NCBI RefSeq assembly: GCF_022695595.1
Contig: NZ_CP074380.1
Coordinates: 3,422,001 to 3,486,000 of the forward strand
From: Streptomyces sp. MST-110588
GTDB lineage: Bacteria > Actinomycetota > Actinomycetes > Streptomycetales > Streptomycetaceae
Direction: 5' to 3'
DNA: 64,000 bases
Each line of letters opens with the position of its first letter. Position 1 is the first letter of the stretch. Below are positions 27,491 to 36,800 of the stretch, one piece after another. Position numbers and translations under genes: made by a program. Under the pieces are notes generated by a model, which had not been told where the DNA came from, ran no database searches, and saw nothing but the letters and a program-made list of their open reading frames with translations.

Positions 27491-29335
27491 TCAGAAGCCC
27501 CGCGTACGCTTCGCGGCACGCCGGCCGGTGGATTCCGTGGCGCCCGGTGCCTTCATGAACAGCCGGGCGGTCTCGCCTCCCAGGTTCACCCCGACAGCGA
27601 TGGCCAGCGCCAGCGACGCGGCCTTGATCAGCGAGGAGATGCCGGCGTCCATGTTGCCCTGGGCGAAGTTCAGCAGGCCGAAGTACGTGGCGCTGCCGGG
27701 CAGCAGCGGGCCGATGGCGGCGGTGACGTACGGCAGCGCGGAGGCGTACCGGTAGCGCGAGAGCAGTTGACCGAAGAGGCCGACCAGGCCGGCCGCGATG
27801 GCGGTGGCGGGTACGGCGTTGAGTTTGACGGTGTAGACGAGTGCGCCGTACACGACCCAGGCGACACCGCCGTTAATGGTCGCGAACAGCAACGTATGGC
27901 GTTCCTGCTGGAGCAGTACGCAGAACGCCAGCGCCAGCAGCATCGAGGCGACGATCTGCACCGGCGGATCGTTGAACCGGCCGAAACCTTCCTCCGGATT
28001 GAGGTACTCCGGGTTGAACTGGAGGCCGAGGTAGAGCACGGACAGTACGCCGATGACGATGCCGGCGATCAGATAGCCGACCTCCAGCAGCCGTGCGGAA
28101 GCCGTGATGTAAAACCCCGTCAGCCCGTCCTGGACGCCGGCGACCAGCGCCCGCCCCGGGATCAGCGCGAAGAGCCCGCCGGTGATCACGGCCGACGCCT
28201 GCACCTGTACGTGGCTGAAGCTCAGCGCGACCCCCATCGCGGCCGGCGGCATGGCCGCGACCACGAACTGGTAGAACTCCGGCAGCCCGCGCGCCGAGGC
28301 CAGCCAGGCCAGCCGGTCGCCGAGCATCGAGCCGACGGCGGCGGCGAGGAAGACCAGCCAGCCGCCCCCGACGAGCATGCTCGCCGCGCCGGAGAGCAGC
28401 CCGGAGGCGATGGTCAGCGCCCAGCTCGGGTACGGGTGGCGGTTGCGCCGGATCTCGGCGAGGCCGCGGTAGGCCTCTTCGAGGGTGATGCCCTCCGAGG
28501 TGATCTCGTCCACCAGCCGGAAGACGGCCGACAGCCGGGTGTAGTCCACGCCCCGGCGCCGTACGGTCCGGCTGGCCGTCACCGGGTCGTCGACCAACGA
28601 CGGCTGGTAGGAGATCGACAGCAGCGTGAAGGTGACGGTCGGCTCGACCCGCTCCAGGCCGTAGGCGTACGCCACGCCGAACATGGCCGCCTCGACGTCC
28701 TCGGCGCCCTCGCCGCCCGCCAGCAGGATCTCGCCGATGCGCAGGGTCAGGTCCAGGACGCGCGGCACGGCGGGGCCCGTCTCGTCCTCGCGGTCGACGC
28801 GCTCGGGCGCCGGCCGCTCGCTGACCGGCATGCGCAGCATCGTGCGCATACGGTCCTGCCAGGGCACTTCCTTGGTGAGGCTGATGACCGGGATGCCGTG
28901 CGGCGGGGTGAACGCCGGGAAGGAGGGCGTCGGCGGCGAGGCCGGCAGCGGCGTCTGCCCGGTGGTGCTGCCGCCGCTGCTGACACCGGCCGGCGGGGTG
29001 AAGGCCGAGCCCTCGGGTTCGGCGGGCGCCTCGGTCTTCAGGCCGCGCGGAACGGCGAACTCGGAGGTGGGGTGCTCGTCCTCCGGTATGGGCGGGTAGG
29101 GCACGCCCAGGGGCGGGGTGAAGGCGCTGTGTGCCTCGTCCGACGGGGGTTTGCGGTCCTCCGGGGTCCCCGCCTGCTCGACGGAGCCATTGGTGCCGAT
29201 CTTACTTTTCCTTCCGCTTGTCCTGTTCCTCCCGCTCGTGCGGTTGCTTCCGCTCACGCCGTTGGTTCTGCTTGCGCTGTTGGTTCCGTTCGTGCCGCTG
29301 GGTCCGCGCTGACTCCGCTGTGAATCCGACGCCAC
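27491..29335 (-). CDS. ThrE-type threonine/serine exporter family protein
   Basis: A 614-aa protein with the two-part ThrE architecture: residues about 190-330 are the DUF1212 domain (LRIGEILLAGGEGAEDVEAA, the LTIASGLLSGAASML region begins the membrane part) and the rest forms ten or so membrane segments, including IPGRALVAGVQDGL and PYVTAAIGPLLPGSATYFGL. ThrE of Corynebacterium exports threonine and serine. The first 170 residues are disordered and contain three copies of AFTPPxG[VI] at 71-78, 111-118 and 141-148 in a Pro-rich region. The start is uncertain within the Ser/Asn/Gly-rich leader. Confidence 0.88.
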   Translation of the reverse strand: MASDSQRSQRGPSGTNGTNSASRTNGVSGSNRTSGRNRTSGRKSKIGTNGSVEQAGTPEDRKPPSDEAHSAFTPPLGVPYPPIPEDEHPTSEFAVPRGLKTEAPAEPEGSAFTPPAGVSSGGSTTGQTPLPASPPTPSFPAFTPPHGIPVISLTKEVPWQDRMRTMLRMPVSERPAPERVDREDETGPAVPRVLDLTLRIGEILLAGGEGAEDVEAAMFGVAYAYGLERVEPTVTFTLLSISYQPSLVDDPVTASRTVRRRGVDYTRLSAVFRLVDEITSEGITLEEAYRGLAEIRRNRHPYPSWALTIASGLLSGAASMLVGGGWLVFLAAAVGSMLGDRLAWLASARGLPEFYQFVVAAMPPAAMGVALSFSHVQVQASAVITGGLFALIPGRALVAGVQDGLTGFYITASARLLEVGYLIAGIVIGVLSVLYLGLQFNPEYLNPEEGFGRFNDPPVQIVASMLLALAFCVLLQQERHTLLFATINGGVAWVVYGALVYTVKLNAVPATAIAAGLVGLFGQLLSRYRYASALPYVTAAIGPLLPGSATYFGLLNFAQGNMDAGISSLIKAASLALAIAVGVNLGGETARLFMKAPGATESTGRRAAKRTRGF

Positions 29336-29529
29336 GTCTCTTCGCTCCTCGTACGCCTCCTGCCCACCTTCAAGGACACGATGCCTGATGGGCGGGGGAG
29401 GCGCGCGGGGCAGGGGGTACCCATGGGGCAGGGCAGCGGCCCGGCGCGCGGCAAAGAGCCGCCGCCGGGTGGGAACGATCAGGCGATCAAGGCGTACGGC
29501 GCAAGCTCAGCTCGCCGTACGGGACCGGG

Positions 29530-30261
29530 TCAGCGCTTGGCGTGCCGGCCCCGGCGGCCGTCGTTGCCCTGCTGCCGCGGCGGCTGCTGCCCGCCGACCG
29601 GGCCGTACGGGTCGTGCGCCTGGGCCCGGGCCGCGGCCTTCTTCGCCTTGCCGCGGGACCGCAGGAACTCGATGACGATCGGGATCACGGAGATCAGCAC
29701 GATGCCGATCAGGATCATCTCGATGTGCTTGTGCACGAACTCGACCTTGCCGAGCGAGGCGCCGAGCAGCGTGACACCGGCGCCCCACAGGACGCCGCCG
29801 ATGATGTTGAAGACGAGGAAGGAGCGGTAGTTCATCCGGCTCACGCCCGCGATGATGGGCGTGAAGGTACGGACGATCGGCACGAAACGGGCCAGGATCA
29901 GCGACTTGGGGCCGTGCTTCTCGAAGAACTCATGAGCTTTCCCGACATTCTCCTGCTTGAACAGCTTGGAGTCCGGACGCCTGAAGAGCGCGGGCCCGAC
30001 CTTGCGGCCGAAGAGATACCCCACCTGGTCACCGACGACCGCGGCGACCACGATCAGCAGACAGACCAGGGCCAGCGGCTTGTCGATCTTGTCGGTCGTC
30101 ACCAGCAGACCCGTGGTGAACAGCAGGGCGTCACCCGGCAGGAAGAAGCCGATCAGCAGGCCGGACTCCGCGAAGACGATGACCAGCACACCCATCAGCC
30201 CGAACGTGCTGATCAGGTAGTCCGAATCCAGCCATTTGGGGCCGAGCGCGAGAGTGTTCAC
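29530..30261 (-). CDS. DedA-family (SNARE-associated) membrane protein
   Basis: A 243-aa integral membrane protein of the DedA/VTT family, implicated in lipid carrier flipping and membrane homeostasis. Family marks: FFLPGDALLFTTG near the N-terminus and ARFVPIVRTFTPIIAGVSRM in the second half, with about five hydrophobic segments. The last 35 residues are a basic, Gln-rich tail. Confidence 0.92.
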   Translation of the reverse strand: MNTLALGPKWLDSDYLISTFGLMGVLVIVFAESGLLIGFFLPGDALLFTTGLLVTTDKIDKPLALVCLLIVVAAVVGDQVGYLFGRKVGPALFRRPDSKLFKQENVGKAHEFFEKHGPKSLILARFVPIVRTFTPIIAGVSRMNYRSFLVFNIIGGVLWGAGVTLLGASLGKVEFVHKHIEMILIGIVLISVIPIVIEFLRSRGKAKKAAARAQAHDPYGPVGGQQPPRQQGNDGRRGRHAKR

Positions 30262-30582
30262 TGGGTGAAGGCTCCTGGGTCGAGGGCGCCGGATCGTGCG
30301 GTGCGACGGGTTGCAGGCGCAGGGTGCGGCCCAAAGCTATCAACGCCACGCCGCACCCCTTGGTTCCAGGCGCCCGCCCGCACGCGAACGGGAGCCGTAC
30401 GCCCCTCGCCGCACACCGGCTTTCCGGTCTGTGCAGCCGTACGGCTACGCATTGCGCACACCGTTCGCCTGCGCGAACCCGCACACGCCGATCCACACGC
30501 GTCCGATCCGCACACGCCGCCCCCTACGTGCCGATCCGTACGGTCAGCACTCCGGCCGCCGTAACCCCGGCCGTAAATATGG
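30262..30582. other. intergenic region upstream of dedA-like gene
   Basis: About 320 bp separating two minus-strand genes. It has GC-rich DNA with CGCACACGCC-like short repeats. I see no gene, RNA or clear regulatory palindrome. Confidence 0.5.
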
Positions 30583-31038
30583 TCACGTGCCGCGGTTCCA
30601 CGCGTCGACCGTCGCGGTGGTCCACGCCTCGACGCGTTCCGCGAACTTCGCGGCGGGGAACGTCCCGTCGACGGCGACGTCTTCGATCGTGACGGAGAAG
30701 CGGGGTGGCGGCGCGTCCCGGTGCGGCGGCGCCGCGTCGTCGATCACCCGCGCAGGCCCGCCCTTCACACGGTGGGAGTTGCCGCGACGAGCCCGGCCGA
30801 CGAGCCGGCCCACCTCGTCGAGGCCGCCTTCGAGGTACGCGCGCAGCGTCGCCCACGCCATCCCGCCGTGGTCGGCGGGAAGCCGGCTGGGGTGCTGGAG
30901 CAGGAAGCAGGAGACCGAGACGCCGTGCAGCGGCCCCCACGGCTCCTGCCGCCCGTGGTCCAACGCGAGCAGGACGTGGAACAGGTCCTCACAGGATCGC
31001 GGGTCCATCGACGCACCGCACTCCGCGCAGGGCCCCAT
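30583..31038 (-). CDS. DUF5946-like protein
   Basis: A 151-aa protein beginning MGPCAECGASMDPRSCEDLF, a Cys-x-x-Cys start followed by a helical LLALDHGRQEPWG and a CFLLQHPSRLPADHGGMAWA motif, as in proteins grouped as DUF5946. The paired cysteines and nearby Cys could bind metal. The C-terminal segment FSVTIEDVAVDGTFPAAKFA resembles a small fold with a tryptophan-rich end (WTTATVDAWNRGT). The function is unknown; the family call is from memory of the motif. Confidence 0.7.
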   Translation of the reverse strand: MGPCAECGASMDPRSCEDLFHVLLALDHGRQEPWGPLHGVSVSCFLLQHPSRLPADHGGMAWATLRAYLEGGLDEVGRLVGRARRGNSHRVKGGPARVIDDAAPPHRDAPPPRFSVTIEDVAVDGTFPAAKFAERVEAWTTATVDAWNRGT

Positions 31039-31475
31039 GCTCTCTCCTCACCTCGGAGCACAGCGTAGCCAGCACTCCAGCAGCAGAAAGGTTATTTTTC
31101 GTGGAACCCGAGGGCCCGAACGGACAGTTGCCCACTCAAGTCGAGCCCCGGGTCCCACCCTGCCGCACCCGGCGCGCTATACGTCGTCCAGGGCGGTCTT
31201 ACCGGCGTGCCGCGTGGCACTGCGAGGACCACAAAGCAGCTAGGCGCACTCGTACTACGAGAACGTCAGAAGCTGCGAAAGCAACGAGCCGGGAGTGATC
31301 ATTGCAACCGGCGTGGACAAATTGCGGGCGTTCCTTCTCGGTGTCAAGGCCGGTGAGTTCGGTTCTCCGGTCTGACCCCGCCGCACCGTACCCGACCTGT
31401 TCGGGCACAGGATGCCGGGTACGGGAGGATGTCCGCCGTCTAGCGTGGTGATCGCGAAGAGGAAGGGGACCTGGG
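31039..31475. other. intergenic region with palindrome before araC-type gene
   Basis: About 440 bp between divergent genes. No coding frame is convincing. Its main feature is the palindrome described at 31386-31424; the left half is somewhat AT-richer than average for this genome. Confidence 0.5.
31386..31424. promoter_or_regulatory. 39-bp inverted repeat
   Basis: Arms CCGTACCCG and CGGGTACGG are perfect, with an inner CTGT/ACAG pair around a GC-rich centre. It lies 52 bp upstream of the AraC-type start codon. It could be an operator or a structured leader; no T-run follows, so a terminator is less likely. Confidence 0.5.
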
Positions 31476-32354
31476 GTGCTGGAGCGGGTCAACCAGGCCA
31501 TGGAACACATCGAGGGCCGGCTCGACCGGCCCGTCGACGTGGCCGAGCTGGCGCGGATCGCGGCCACCTCGGAGTACCACCTGCGCCGGATGTTCTCCGC
31601 CCTGGCGGGAATGCCGCTGTCGGAGTACATCCGACGGCGCCGGCTCACCGTCGCGGGCTCCGAGGTGCTCGCCGGGCGCGAATCGCTGCTGGATATCGCG
31701 GTGCGTTACGGCTACGGCTCGGGCGAGGCGTTCGCCCGGGCGTTCCGCGCGATGCACGGGGTCGGGCCGGGTGAGGCCCGGCGTACCGGCACCGCGCTCG
31801 TCTCGCAGCCCAGGCTGTCCTTCCGACTCACCGTCGAAGGGAACAGCAGCATGCGATACCGCGTGGTGGAGCGGCCCAACTTCACCGTCGTCGGCTTCAA
31901 GGCCCGGGTGCCGCTGGTACATTCGGGGCCGAACCAGGCGATCATCGACTTCATCCGCGGGCTGGAGCGGCCGGTCCTGCGGCAACTGGAGAAGCTGGCG
32001 GGCCAGGAGCCGCGGGGCATCGTCGCGGTCTGCGACGACCTGGACCCCAGCCGCGCCGAGGGCACCGAACTCGACTACTACCAGGGCGTCGTGGCCTCGG
32101 CCGCCGCGGCTGCCGCTGCCCCTGAGGGCACGGCCGTCCTGCCCGTCCCGGCCGGCACCTGGGCGGTGTTCACCACCTCCGGGCCGGCCCCGGAAGCGAT
32201 ACAGGTCCTGTGGCGGGACGTGTTCACGCAGTGGTTCCCGTCCAATCCCTACCGTGGGCGCCCGGGGCCGGAGATCCTGCGCACCAGCCCGTTCACGGAC
32301 CACACCGAGATGGAAGCCGAGCTGTGGCTTCCGGTGGAGCGGGAAGAGGGCTGA
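31476..32354 (+). CDS. AraC-family regulator with GyrI-like effector domain
   Basis: A 292-aa regulator from GTG 31476. N-terminal double HTH: DVAELARIAATSEYHLRRMF and DIAVRYGYGSGEAFARAFRAMHGVGPGEAR. Residues about 125-290 are a GyrI/BmrR-like effector-binding domain (MRYRVVERPNFTVVGFKARV, ending EMEAELWLPVE with the conserved acidic residue). This is the Rob/SoxS-like plan that senses amphipathic drugs in other bacteria. No drug pump lies next to it, so the target is unknown. Confidence 0.9.
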   Translation: MLERVNQAMEHIEGRLDRPVDVAELARIAATSEYHLRRMFSALAGMPLSEYIRRRRLTVAGSEVLAGRESLLDIAVRYGYGSGEAFARAFRAMHGVGPGEARRTGTALVSQPRLSFRLTVEGNSSMRYRVVERPNFTVVGFKARVPLVHSGPNQAIIDFIRGLERPVLRQLEKLAGQEPRGIVAVCDDLDPSRAEGTELDYYQGVVASAAAAAAAPEGTAVLPVPAGTWAVFTTSGPAPEAIQVLWRDVFTQWFPSNPYRGRPGPEILRTSPFTDHTEMEAELWLPVEREEG

Positions 32355-32411
32355 ACCGCCGGGCGGCCCGCCGAGCCGCCCGGCGGCCGGCCCGGCGGCC
32401 GGCGGGACCGG

Positions 32412-33377
32412 TCAGGGGCGGTGGTGCCAGCCGCGGGCCGTACGGGTCAGTTCGCAGAAGCCGTGGGCGGTCAGTTCGCGGATCCGGTCGCTCTCGTCAG
32501 GGGAGGCGTACGCCAGCAGCCGATCCGATCCGGCCAGGCGGAGCCAGTGGGCGGCATGCCCGAGGAGCCAGGTGGTCAGGCCGGTGTCGCGGTACTCCTC
32601 CGCCACATGGAGGTTGCCGATGTCGGCCAGGCCGCCGCCCCGGGGGCGCCGCTCGGCGCGGTCCAGGACGGTATCGACCTCTATGAAGCCCGCGATCCGG
32701 GTGTCCCTGCCGGCCGTGGGCGGCGGGTGTGCCGTGAAGCGGGTGCCGCACTCCCCGAGGGTTCGGCGGACGGACAGGCCGGCGGGGTCCGATGGGCCCG
32801 CTGGCCTCGGTGGGAGGTCGGCCACGTCGGCGATCAGGACGATCTCCGTGTCGCCGTCGTGGACGAAACCGGCGCGTTCGTACGCGGCCCGTATGTGCGG
32901 CCAGGGCTCCGGCAGGCCGTAGACCCCGGGCGCCGGGAGCGCCCCGTCCGCGTACCGGCTGGTCACCTTCCACCGTACGAACTGGGCGAGGCAGGCGGAC
33001 ATCAGCAGGTCGGCGGCCTCGCGAGCGCCGGGCCGGAAGGAGGCGGGCGGATGGCACACGAACCACTCGATGCCGCCGGCGCCCCGGTAGCACTCCCCCA
33101 CCGCGGCATCCGTGCGGTAGCGCAGCAGATGGGCCGCGGCGACCACACCATGCCGGTGCCCGGCGACGAGCGTGAGGCGTTCGGCCACCCATGGGTCGAC
33201 GATGAATTCGTCCGGCTGCCGCTGGAGTTGGCTCAGGACGGTGTTGACCGAGACCGACACACCGGGCACCACGGCGGCGACATGCGCATTGATCAGGTCG
33301 GTGAGCTGGTCGCGGTCGTCGCGGTGAAAGGGACGTACCTCAAGAGCCGTAAGGGCGGGCTCTGGTTGCGCGGACAT
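32412..33377 (-). CDS. GNAT-family N-acetyltransferase
   Basis: A 321-aa protein starting at ATG 33377 (MSAQPEPALTALEVRPFHRD). The N-terminal half has a divergent GNAT-like pattern; the C-terminal half has the clearer acetyl-CoA site, NLHVAEEYRDTGLTTWLLGH, and the end LAYASPDESDRIRELTAHGF. It is possibly a tandem GNAT with one degenerate half. The substrate is unknown. It is alone on the minus strand between the AraC and PadR genes. Confidence 0.82.
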   Translation of the reverse strand: MSAQPEPALTALEVRPFHRDDRDQLTDLINAHVAAVVPGVSVSVNTVLSQLQRQPDEFIVDPWVAERLTLVAGHRHGVVAAAHLLRYRTDAAVGECYRGAGGIEWFVCHPPASFRPGAREAADLLMSACLAQFVRWKVTSRYADGALPAPGVYGLPEPWPHIRAAYERAGFVHDGDTEIVLIADVADLPPRPAGPSDPAGLSVRRTLGECGTRFTAHPPPTAGRDTRIAGFIEVDTVLDRAERRPRGGGLADIGNLHVAEEYRDTGLTTWLLGHAAHWLRLAGSDRLLAYASPDESDRIRELTAHGFCELTRTARGWHHRP

Positions 33378-33506
33378 GGCTGGCCTCCAACCGGGACACC
33401 CGGGAAACAATCCGGGGTACGGAACGATGAGGCCGCCATCGGGTGCGGTATGCCGGGAGCTTAACAAGCGGTGTGCCGCCGGTGCAGCCGGTTTTCGGCG
33501 CCTTGA

Positions 33507-34205
33507 TCAGTCGCCCTCGCCGACGTCGGCGCCCAGGTCACCGCCCTGGTCCTCGCGCCCGCCCCTGTCCCTGCCCCTGCCCCCGTCGCCCTCGGTGGCG
33601 TACGGGTTCTCCACGCCGTCCGGGAGCACTCCGACGAACGGCTCGCCCTCCCCCGCGAAGACGTACGCCCCGCCCTCGATCCGCTCGATCAGCCCGCGCG
33701 TCCACTCGGTGCCGCTGTCGGAGGAGTGCACCCACATGTTCATGATCTCGCCGATGTGACCGAGCTGTCCGGGCCCGTCCTCGGGGGTGTAGTGCTCGGT
33801 GACCTCGGCGCGCCACGCTTCCAGCGCCCGGACCCGCTCCTTGAGGAGCGCCACCGCCTCGGACCGCGGCAGGTCGACCATGAAGCCGACGCCCGCGCTC
33901 AGCTCGTCCACCTTCTGGTCGTGCCGGGACAGTGCGGCGCGCAGCAGCCGGAAGTACTCCTCCTCACCGGCGACGGTCAGCTCGTACTCCGTACGGGGCG
34001 GGCCGCCGACCGTGCTCGGCGCGATGTCGTGCGCGAGCATCAGCCCTTGCTTGGCCATCTGTTTCAGTGCGTGGTAGATCGACCCGGGTTTGGCGTTGGA
34101 CCACTCGTGGGCGCCCCAGTACTCAAGGTCGTTGCGCACCTGGTAGCCGTGCGCCCGCCCGTGCTGACGCACGGCCCCCAGTACCAGTAGCCGGATCGCC
34201 GACAT
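33507..34205 (-). CDS. PadR-family transcriptional regulator
   Basis: A 232-aa regulator. The PadR winged helix is clear: LLVLGAVRQHGRAHGYQV, KPGSIYHALKQMAKQGLM, then the wing PPRTEYELTVAGEEEYFRLL. The C-terminal ligand/dimer domain is helical and ends in a Gly/Asp/Arg-rich tail. It is divergent from a VOC-family gene across 98 bp that carries a small inverted repeat, so regulation of that gene is likely. Confidence 0.9.
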   Translation of the reverse strand: MSAIRLLVLGAVRQHGRAHGYQVRNDLEYWGAHEWSNAKPGSIYHALKQMAKQGLMLAHDIAPSTVGGPPRTEYELTVAGEEEYFRLLRAALSRHDQKVDELSAGVGFMVDLPRSEAVALLKERVRALEAWRAEVTEHYTPEDGPGQLGHIGEIMNMWVHSSDSGTEWTRGLIERIEGGAYVFAGEGEPFVGVLPDGVENPYATEGDGGRGRDRGGREDQGGDLGADVGEGD

Positions 34206-34262
34206 CGTCTCCTCGCATCCCTCACGGTCGTCCTGCGGCCAGAGTAGACGGACCCTCTCTAT

Positions 34263-34272
34263 TCAACTTTGA
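34263..34272. promoter_or_regulatory. TCAA-CT-TTGA inverted repeat
   Basis: A short dyad in the only AT-rich stretch of the padR/VOC intergenic region (TATTCAACTTTGATTA). It is a candidate PadR operator or promoter element; it is too short to be certain. Confidence 0.35.
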
Positions 34273-34303
34273 TTACTGCCCTGTAGGCCACTACCCTTCC
34301 CCC

Positions 34304-35023
34304 ATGGCCGAGACCGTGATCCCGATCTTCCCGTGCCGTTCCATCGACGAAATCACCGACTTCTACCGGACCTTGGGGTTCGAGGTGACCCACCAGCAGA
34401 AGTCCCCGAATCCGCACTGCGCGCTCCGGCGCGGCGATATCGAACTCCAGTTCTATGGCGCCAAGGAGCACGACCCCGCCACCGCGTACCACACCTGCTA
34501 CGTCCTCACCGACGACGTGGACACCCTCTACGCGTCCTTCCGGGCCGGCCTCAAAGACGCCCTGGGCAGGGTGCCGACCCGCGGCCTGCCACGCATCGGA
34601 GCGCTGAAGGACATGTCGTACGGAGTACGGCAGTTCCTGCTGTCCGATCCGGCCGGCACCTGTCTGCGCATCGGACAGCCCATATCCGACAGTTTCGATC
34701 ACACCGCTCCCCCGAAGGAGCGCTACGCCCGCGCGATCCACCAGGCGACGCTGCTCGGCGAGTCCAAAGGGGACCCCGCCGCTGCCGCCCGCATCATCGA
34801 CCACGCCCTCGCGGCGGAGGGCGACCCGACGCCGCCCCAGCTCCTCCGGCTCCTCGTACTGCGGGCCGAGATGGCGGTGCACATGGGGGCGGACCCGGCG
34901 GAGGTGACGCAGTGGCTCGTACGGGCCGGGGAGGTGGAACTCACCGACGCCGACCGGGAGTCGGCCGGTGACGTACTGCGCCGCGCGGACGATCTGCGGG
35001 GCGATCTGTCCGGCGGCGCGTAG
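34304..35023 (+). CDS. VOC-fold (glyoxalase/bleomycin resistance-like) protein
   Basis: A 239-aa protein from ATG 34304. Residues 1-125 are a VOC domain: VIPIFPCRSIDEITDFYRTL, GDIELQFYG and SYGVRQFLLSDPAGTCLRIG, the pattern of bleomycin resistance proteins that bind and sequester ligand. The remaining C-terminal part is helical (IHQATLLGESKGDPAAAARI and onwards), not a normal VOC piece. It is divergent from padR, so it may be an inducible drug-binding or detoxifying protein. Confidence 0.85.
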   Translation: MAETVIPIFPCRSIDEITDFYRTLGFEVTHQQKSPNPHCALRRGDIELQFYGAKEHDPATAYHTCYVLTDDVDTLYASFRAGLKDALGRVPTRGLPRIGALKDMSYGVRQFLLSDPAGTCLRIGQPISDSFDHTAPPKERYARAIHQATLLGESKGDPAAAARIIDHALAAEGDPTPPQLLRLLVLRAEMAVHMGADPAEVTQWLVRAGEVELTDADRESAGDVLRRADDLRGDLSGGA

Positions 35024-35097
35024 AAGGGCTCGGCTCGTAGAAGGACTTGGCGTGTAGGAGGACTCGGCGCGTAGGAGGACTTCAGGGGCGCGCGGCC

Positions 35098-35643
35098 TCA
35101 GCTCTGGGCCGCGCGCTCCTCGTCCACCAGCGTGAAGGCCGTCTTGCCGTCCAGGGACTCGCGGATGATGTCCGCGTGCCCGGCGTGCCGGGCCACCTCC
35201 TCAATCAGGTGCAGCATCAGCCAGCGCATCGACTGCTCGGCGTTCGGCGGGAACCAGGGCGCCTCGGGCAGCGGGAAGGTGTCGTTCAGGTCCGGTACGG
35301 AGCGGATGAACTTCTCGGTGCCCTTGGCGACCCGGTCCCAGAAGGCCAGCACGCCCGCCACGGTCTCCTCACCCTCCAACTGGAAGCTGAGGTGCCAGTT
35401 CTCCATATTGCGCTCGATCGACTGCGGCACCTGCTGGGCCCGCTCGATCCACCCCTGCTCGGTTTCCGCCACATGCTTCAGGAGACCGGCCAGGGACAGC
35501 TCGCTCGCGCTGGGCTTCCGGGTGGCCTGCTCGTCGGTCAGCCCGAGGACGGACCGCCGCAGGCCGCCGCGCTGCGCCTCCAGGAAGGCCAGGAGGGCGC
35601 CGCGCTCGTCGCCGTGTGCTTCGGCAGGCACGTGGGTGGGCAT
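35098..35643 (-). CDS. DinB/DUF664-family protein
   Basis: A 181-aa four-helix-bundle protein starting at ATG 35643. The metal-binding pattern is visible in LAGLLKHVAETEQGWI and LMLHLIEEVARHAGHADIIR (His-x3-His). DinB-fold proteins include thiol-dependent S-transferases and hydrolases that use a thiol such as mycothiol, but this member has no known role. It is a monocistronic minus-strand gene. Confidence 0.88.
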   Translation of the reverse strand: MPTHVPAEAHGDERGALLAFLEAQRGGLRRSVLGLTDEQATRKPSASELSLAGLLKHVAETEQGWIERAQQVPQSIERNMENWHLSFQLEGEETVAGVLAFWDRVAKGTEKFIRSVPDLNDTFPLPEAPWFPPNAEQSMRWLMLHLIEEVARHAGHADIIRESLDGKTAFTLVDEERAAQS

Positions 35644-35759
35644 GGGGGCCGCCTTTCGTAGAGCTCTGGGGTCTTCTCGGAACCGGTCGCGTCGCGCCGT
35701 CCCGGTGTCTACGAACATACGGGCCGTTGCGGTCAGATGCTGTCCTACTCAGACCTCAC

Positions 35760-36800
35760 TCACTCCATCATGAGCACCAACTTCCCCGCTGTACGCCCCG
35801 TTTCCCCTAGTTTGTGCGCCTCGGCGGCCCGGGCCAGCGGGAACGTACCGGCGATCGTCGCGCGCAGCCCGCCCGCCGCGGCCAGTTCCGCCACGGCGTT
35901 CATCCCGGCGTGGTCGGCCTCCACGATCATCACCTCGGCCCTTACCCCGTACCGCTCGGCCTCCGCCACGAGCTCCCGCTTCCCGTACGGCTGGAGGGAG
36001 ACCAGGACGCCGCCGCGGCGCAGCACGCGCAGCGAGCGGGTGCGGTAGTCGCCGCCGATCGCGTCCAGTACGACATCGACCTCCGTCACGGACCCGGCCA
36101 CGGCCTCGGCGAAGTCGTCCTCCCGGTAGTCGATCACCTCGTCGGCGCCCAGGCCGCGCAGGAACGCGTGATGGCCCGCCGAGGCCGTACCGATGACGTA
36201 CGCGCCGCGCGCCTTGGCGATCTGTACGGCCAGATGCCCGACCCCGCCGGCCGCCGCGTGGATCAGCACGCGCTGCCCGGACCGCAGCCGCGCGGTGTCC
36301 ACCAGCGCCTGCCACGCGGTCAGCGCGGCCAGTGGCAGGGCGCCCGCCTGTATGTGGTCGATGCCGGGCGGCTTGCGCGCGAAGACCCGGGTGGGCGCCG
36401 TGACGTACTCGGCGTGCGCCCCCACGCCATATGGGTGCGGCAGCATCCCGAAGACCTCGTCGCCCGGCTCCAGCAGCGCGACGCCCAGCCCGGTCTCCTC
36501 GACCACGCCGGAGACGTCCCAGCCCAGGACGAACGGCGGCTCGCCGAGGAACCCGCCGCCTGCCCGGTGCTTCCAGTCGGTCGGGTTCAGCCCCGCCGCG
36601 CGCACCCGTACGAGCACCTGCCCCGGCCCGGGCCGCGGACGCGCCAGCCGTACCTCCTTGAGCACTTCGGGCCCGCCGAAGGTGTCCTGGCTGATCGCGC
36701 GCATGGTGGGGCCGGTGGGTGTGACGGTGCTGGTGGGTGAGAGGTCGGTGGTGGGTGAGAGGTCGGTGGTGGCGTTGTGGCCGGTGGGTGATGCCGTCAT
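35760..36800 (-). CDS. NADP-dependent quinone oxidoreductase-like protein
   Basis: A 346-aa MDR-family oxidoreductase without the structural zinc site: PGPGQVLVRVRAAGLNPTDW near the N-terminus, GWDVSGVVEETG, and the nucleotide motif HAAAGGVGHLAVQIAKARGA. It starts at ATG 36800, which overlaps the stop of the upstream SDR gene (ATGA), so coupled translation is likely; the family-typical start MRAISQDTFGGPEV is 32 residues later. The intervening leader contains a six-residue repeat (TTDLSP) made by an 18-bp duplication. Confidence 0.9.
   Translation of the reverse strand: MTASPTGHNATTDLSPTTDLSPTSTVTPTGPTMRAISQDTFGGPEVLKEVRLARPRPGPGQVLVRVRAAGLNPTDWKHRAGGGFLGEPPFVLGWDVSGVVEETGLGVALLEPGDEVFGMLPHPYGVGAHAEYVTAPTRVFARKPPGIDHIQAGALPLAALTAWQALVDTARLRSGQRVLIHAAAGGVGHLAVQIAKARGAYVIGTASAGHHAFLRGLGADEVIDYREDDFAEAVAGSVTEVDVVLDAIGGDYRTRSLRVLRRGGVLVSLQPYGKRELVAEAERYGVRAEVMIVEADHAGMNAVAELAAAGGLRATIAGTFPLARAAEAHKLGETGRTAGKLVLMME
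36732..36767 (-). repeat. 18-bp tandem duplication in a gene start
   Basis: Two identical copies of GGTGGGTGAGAGGTCGGT on the plus strand encode the repeated Thr-Asp-Leu-Ser-Pro leader of the oxidoreductase. Confidence 0.85.
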
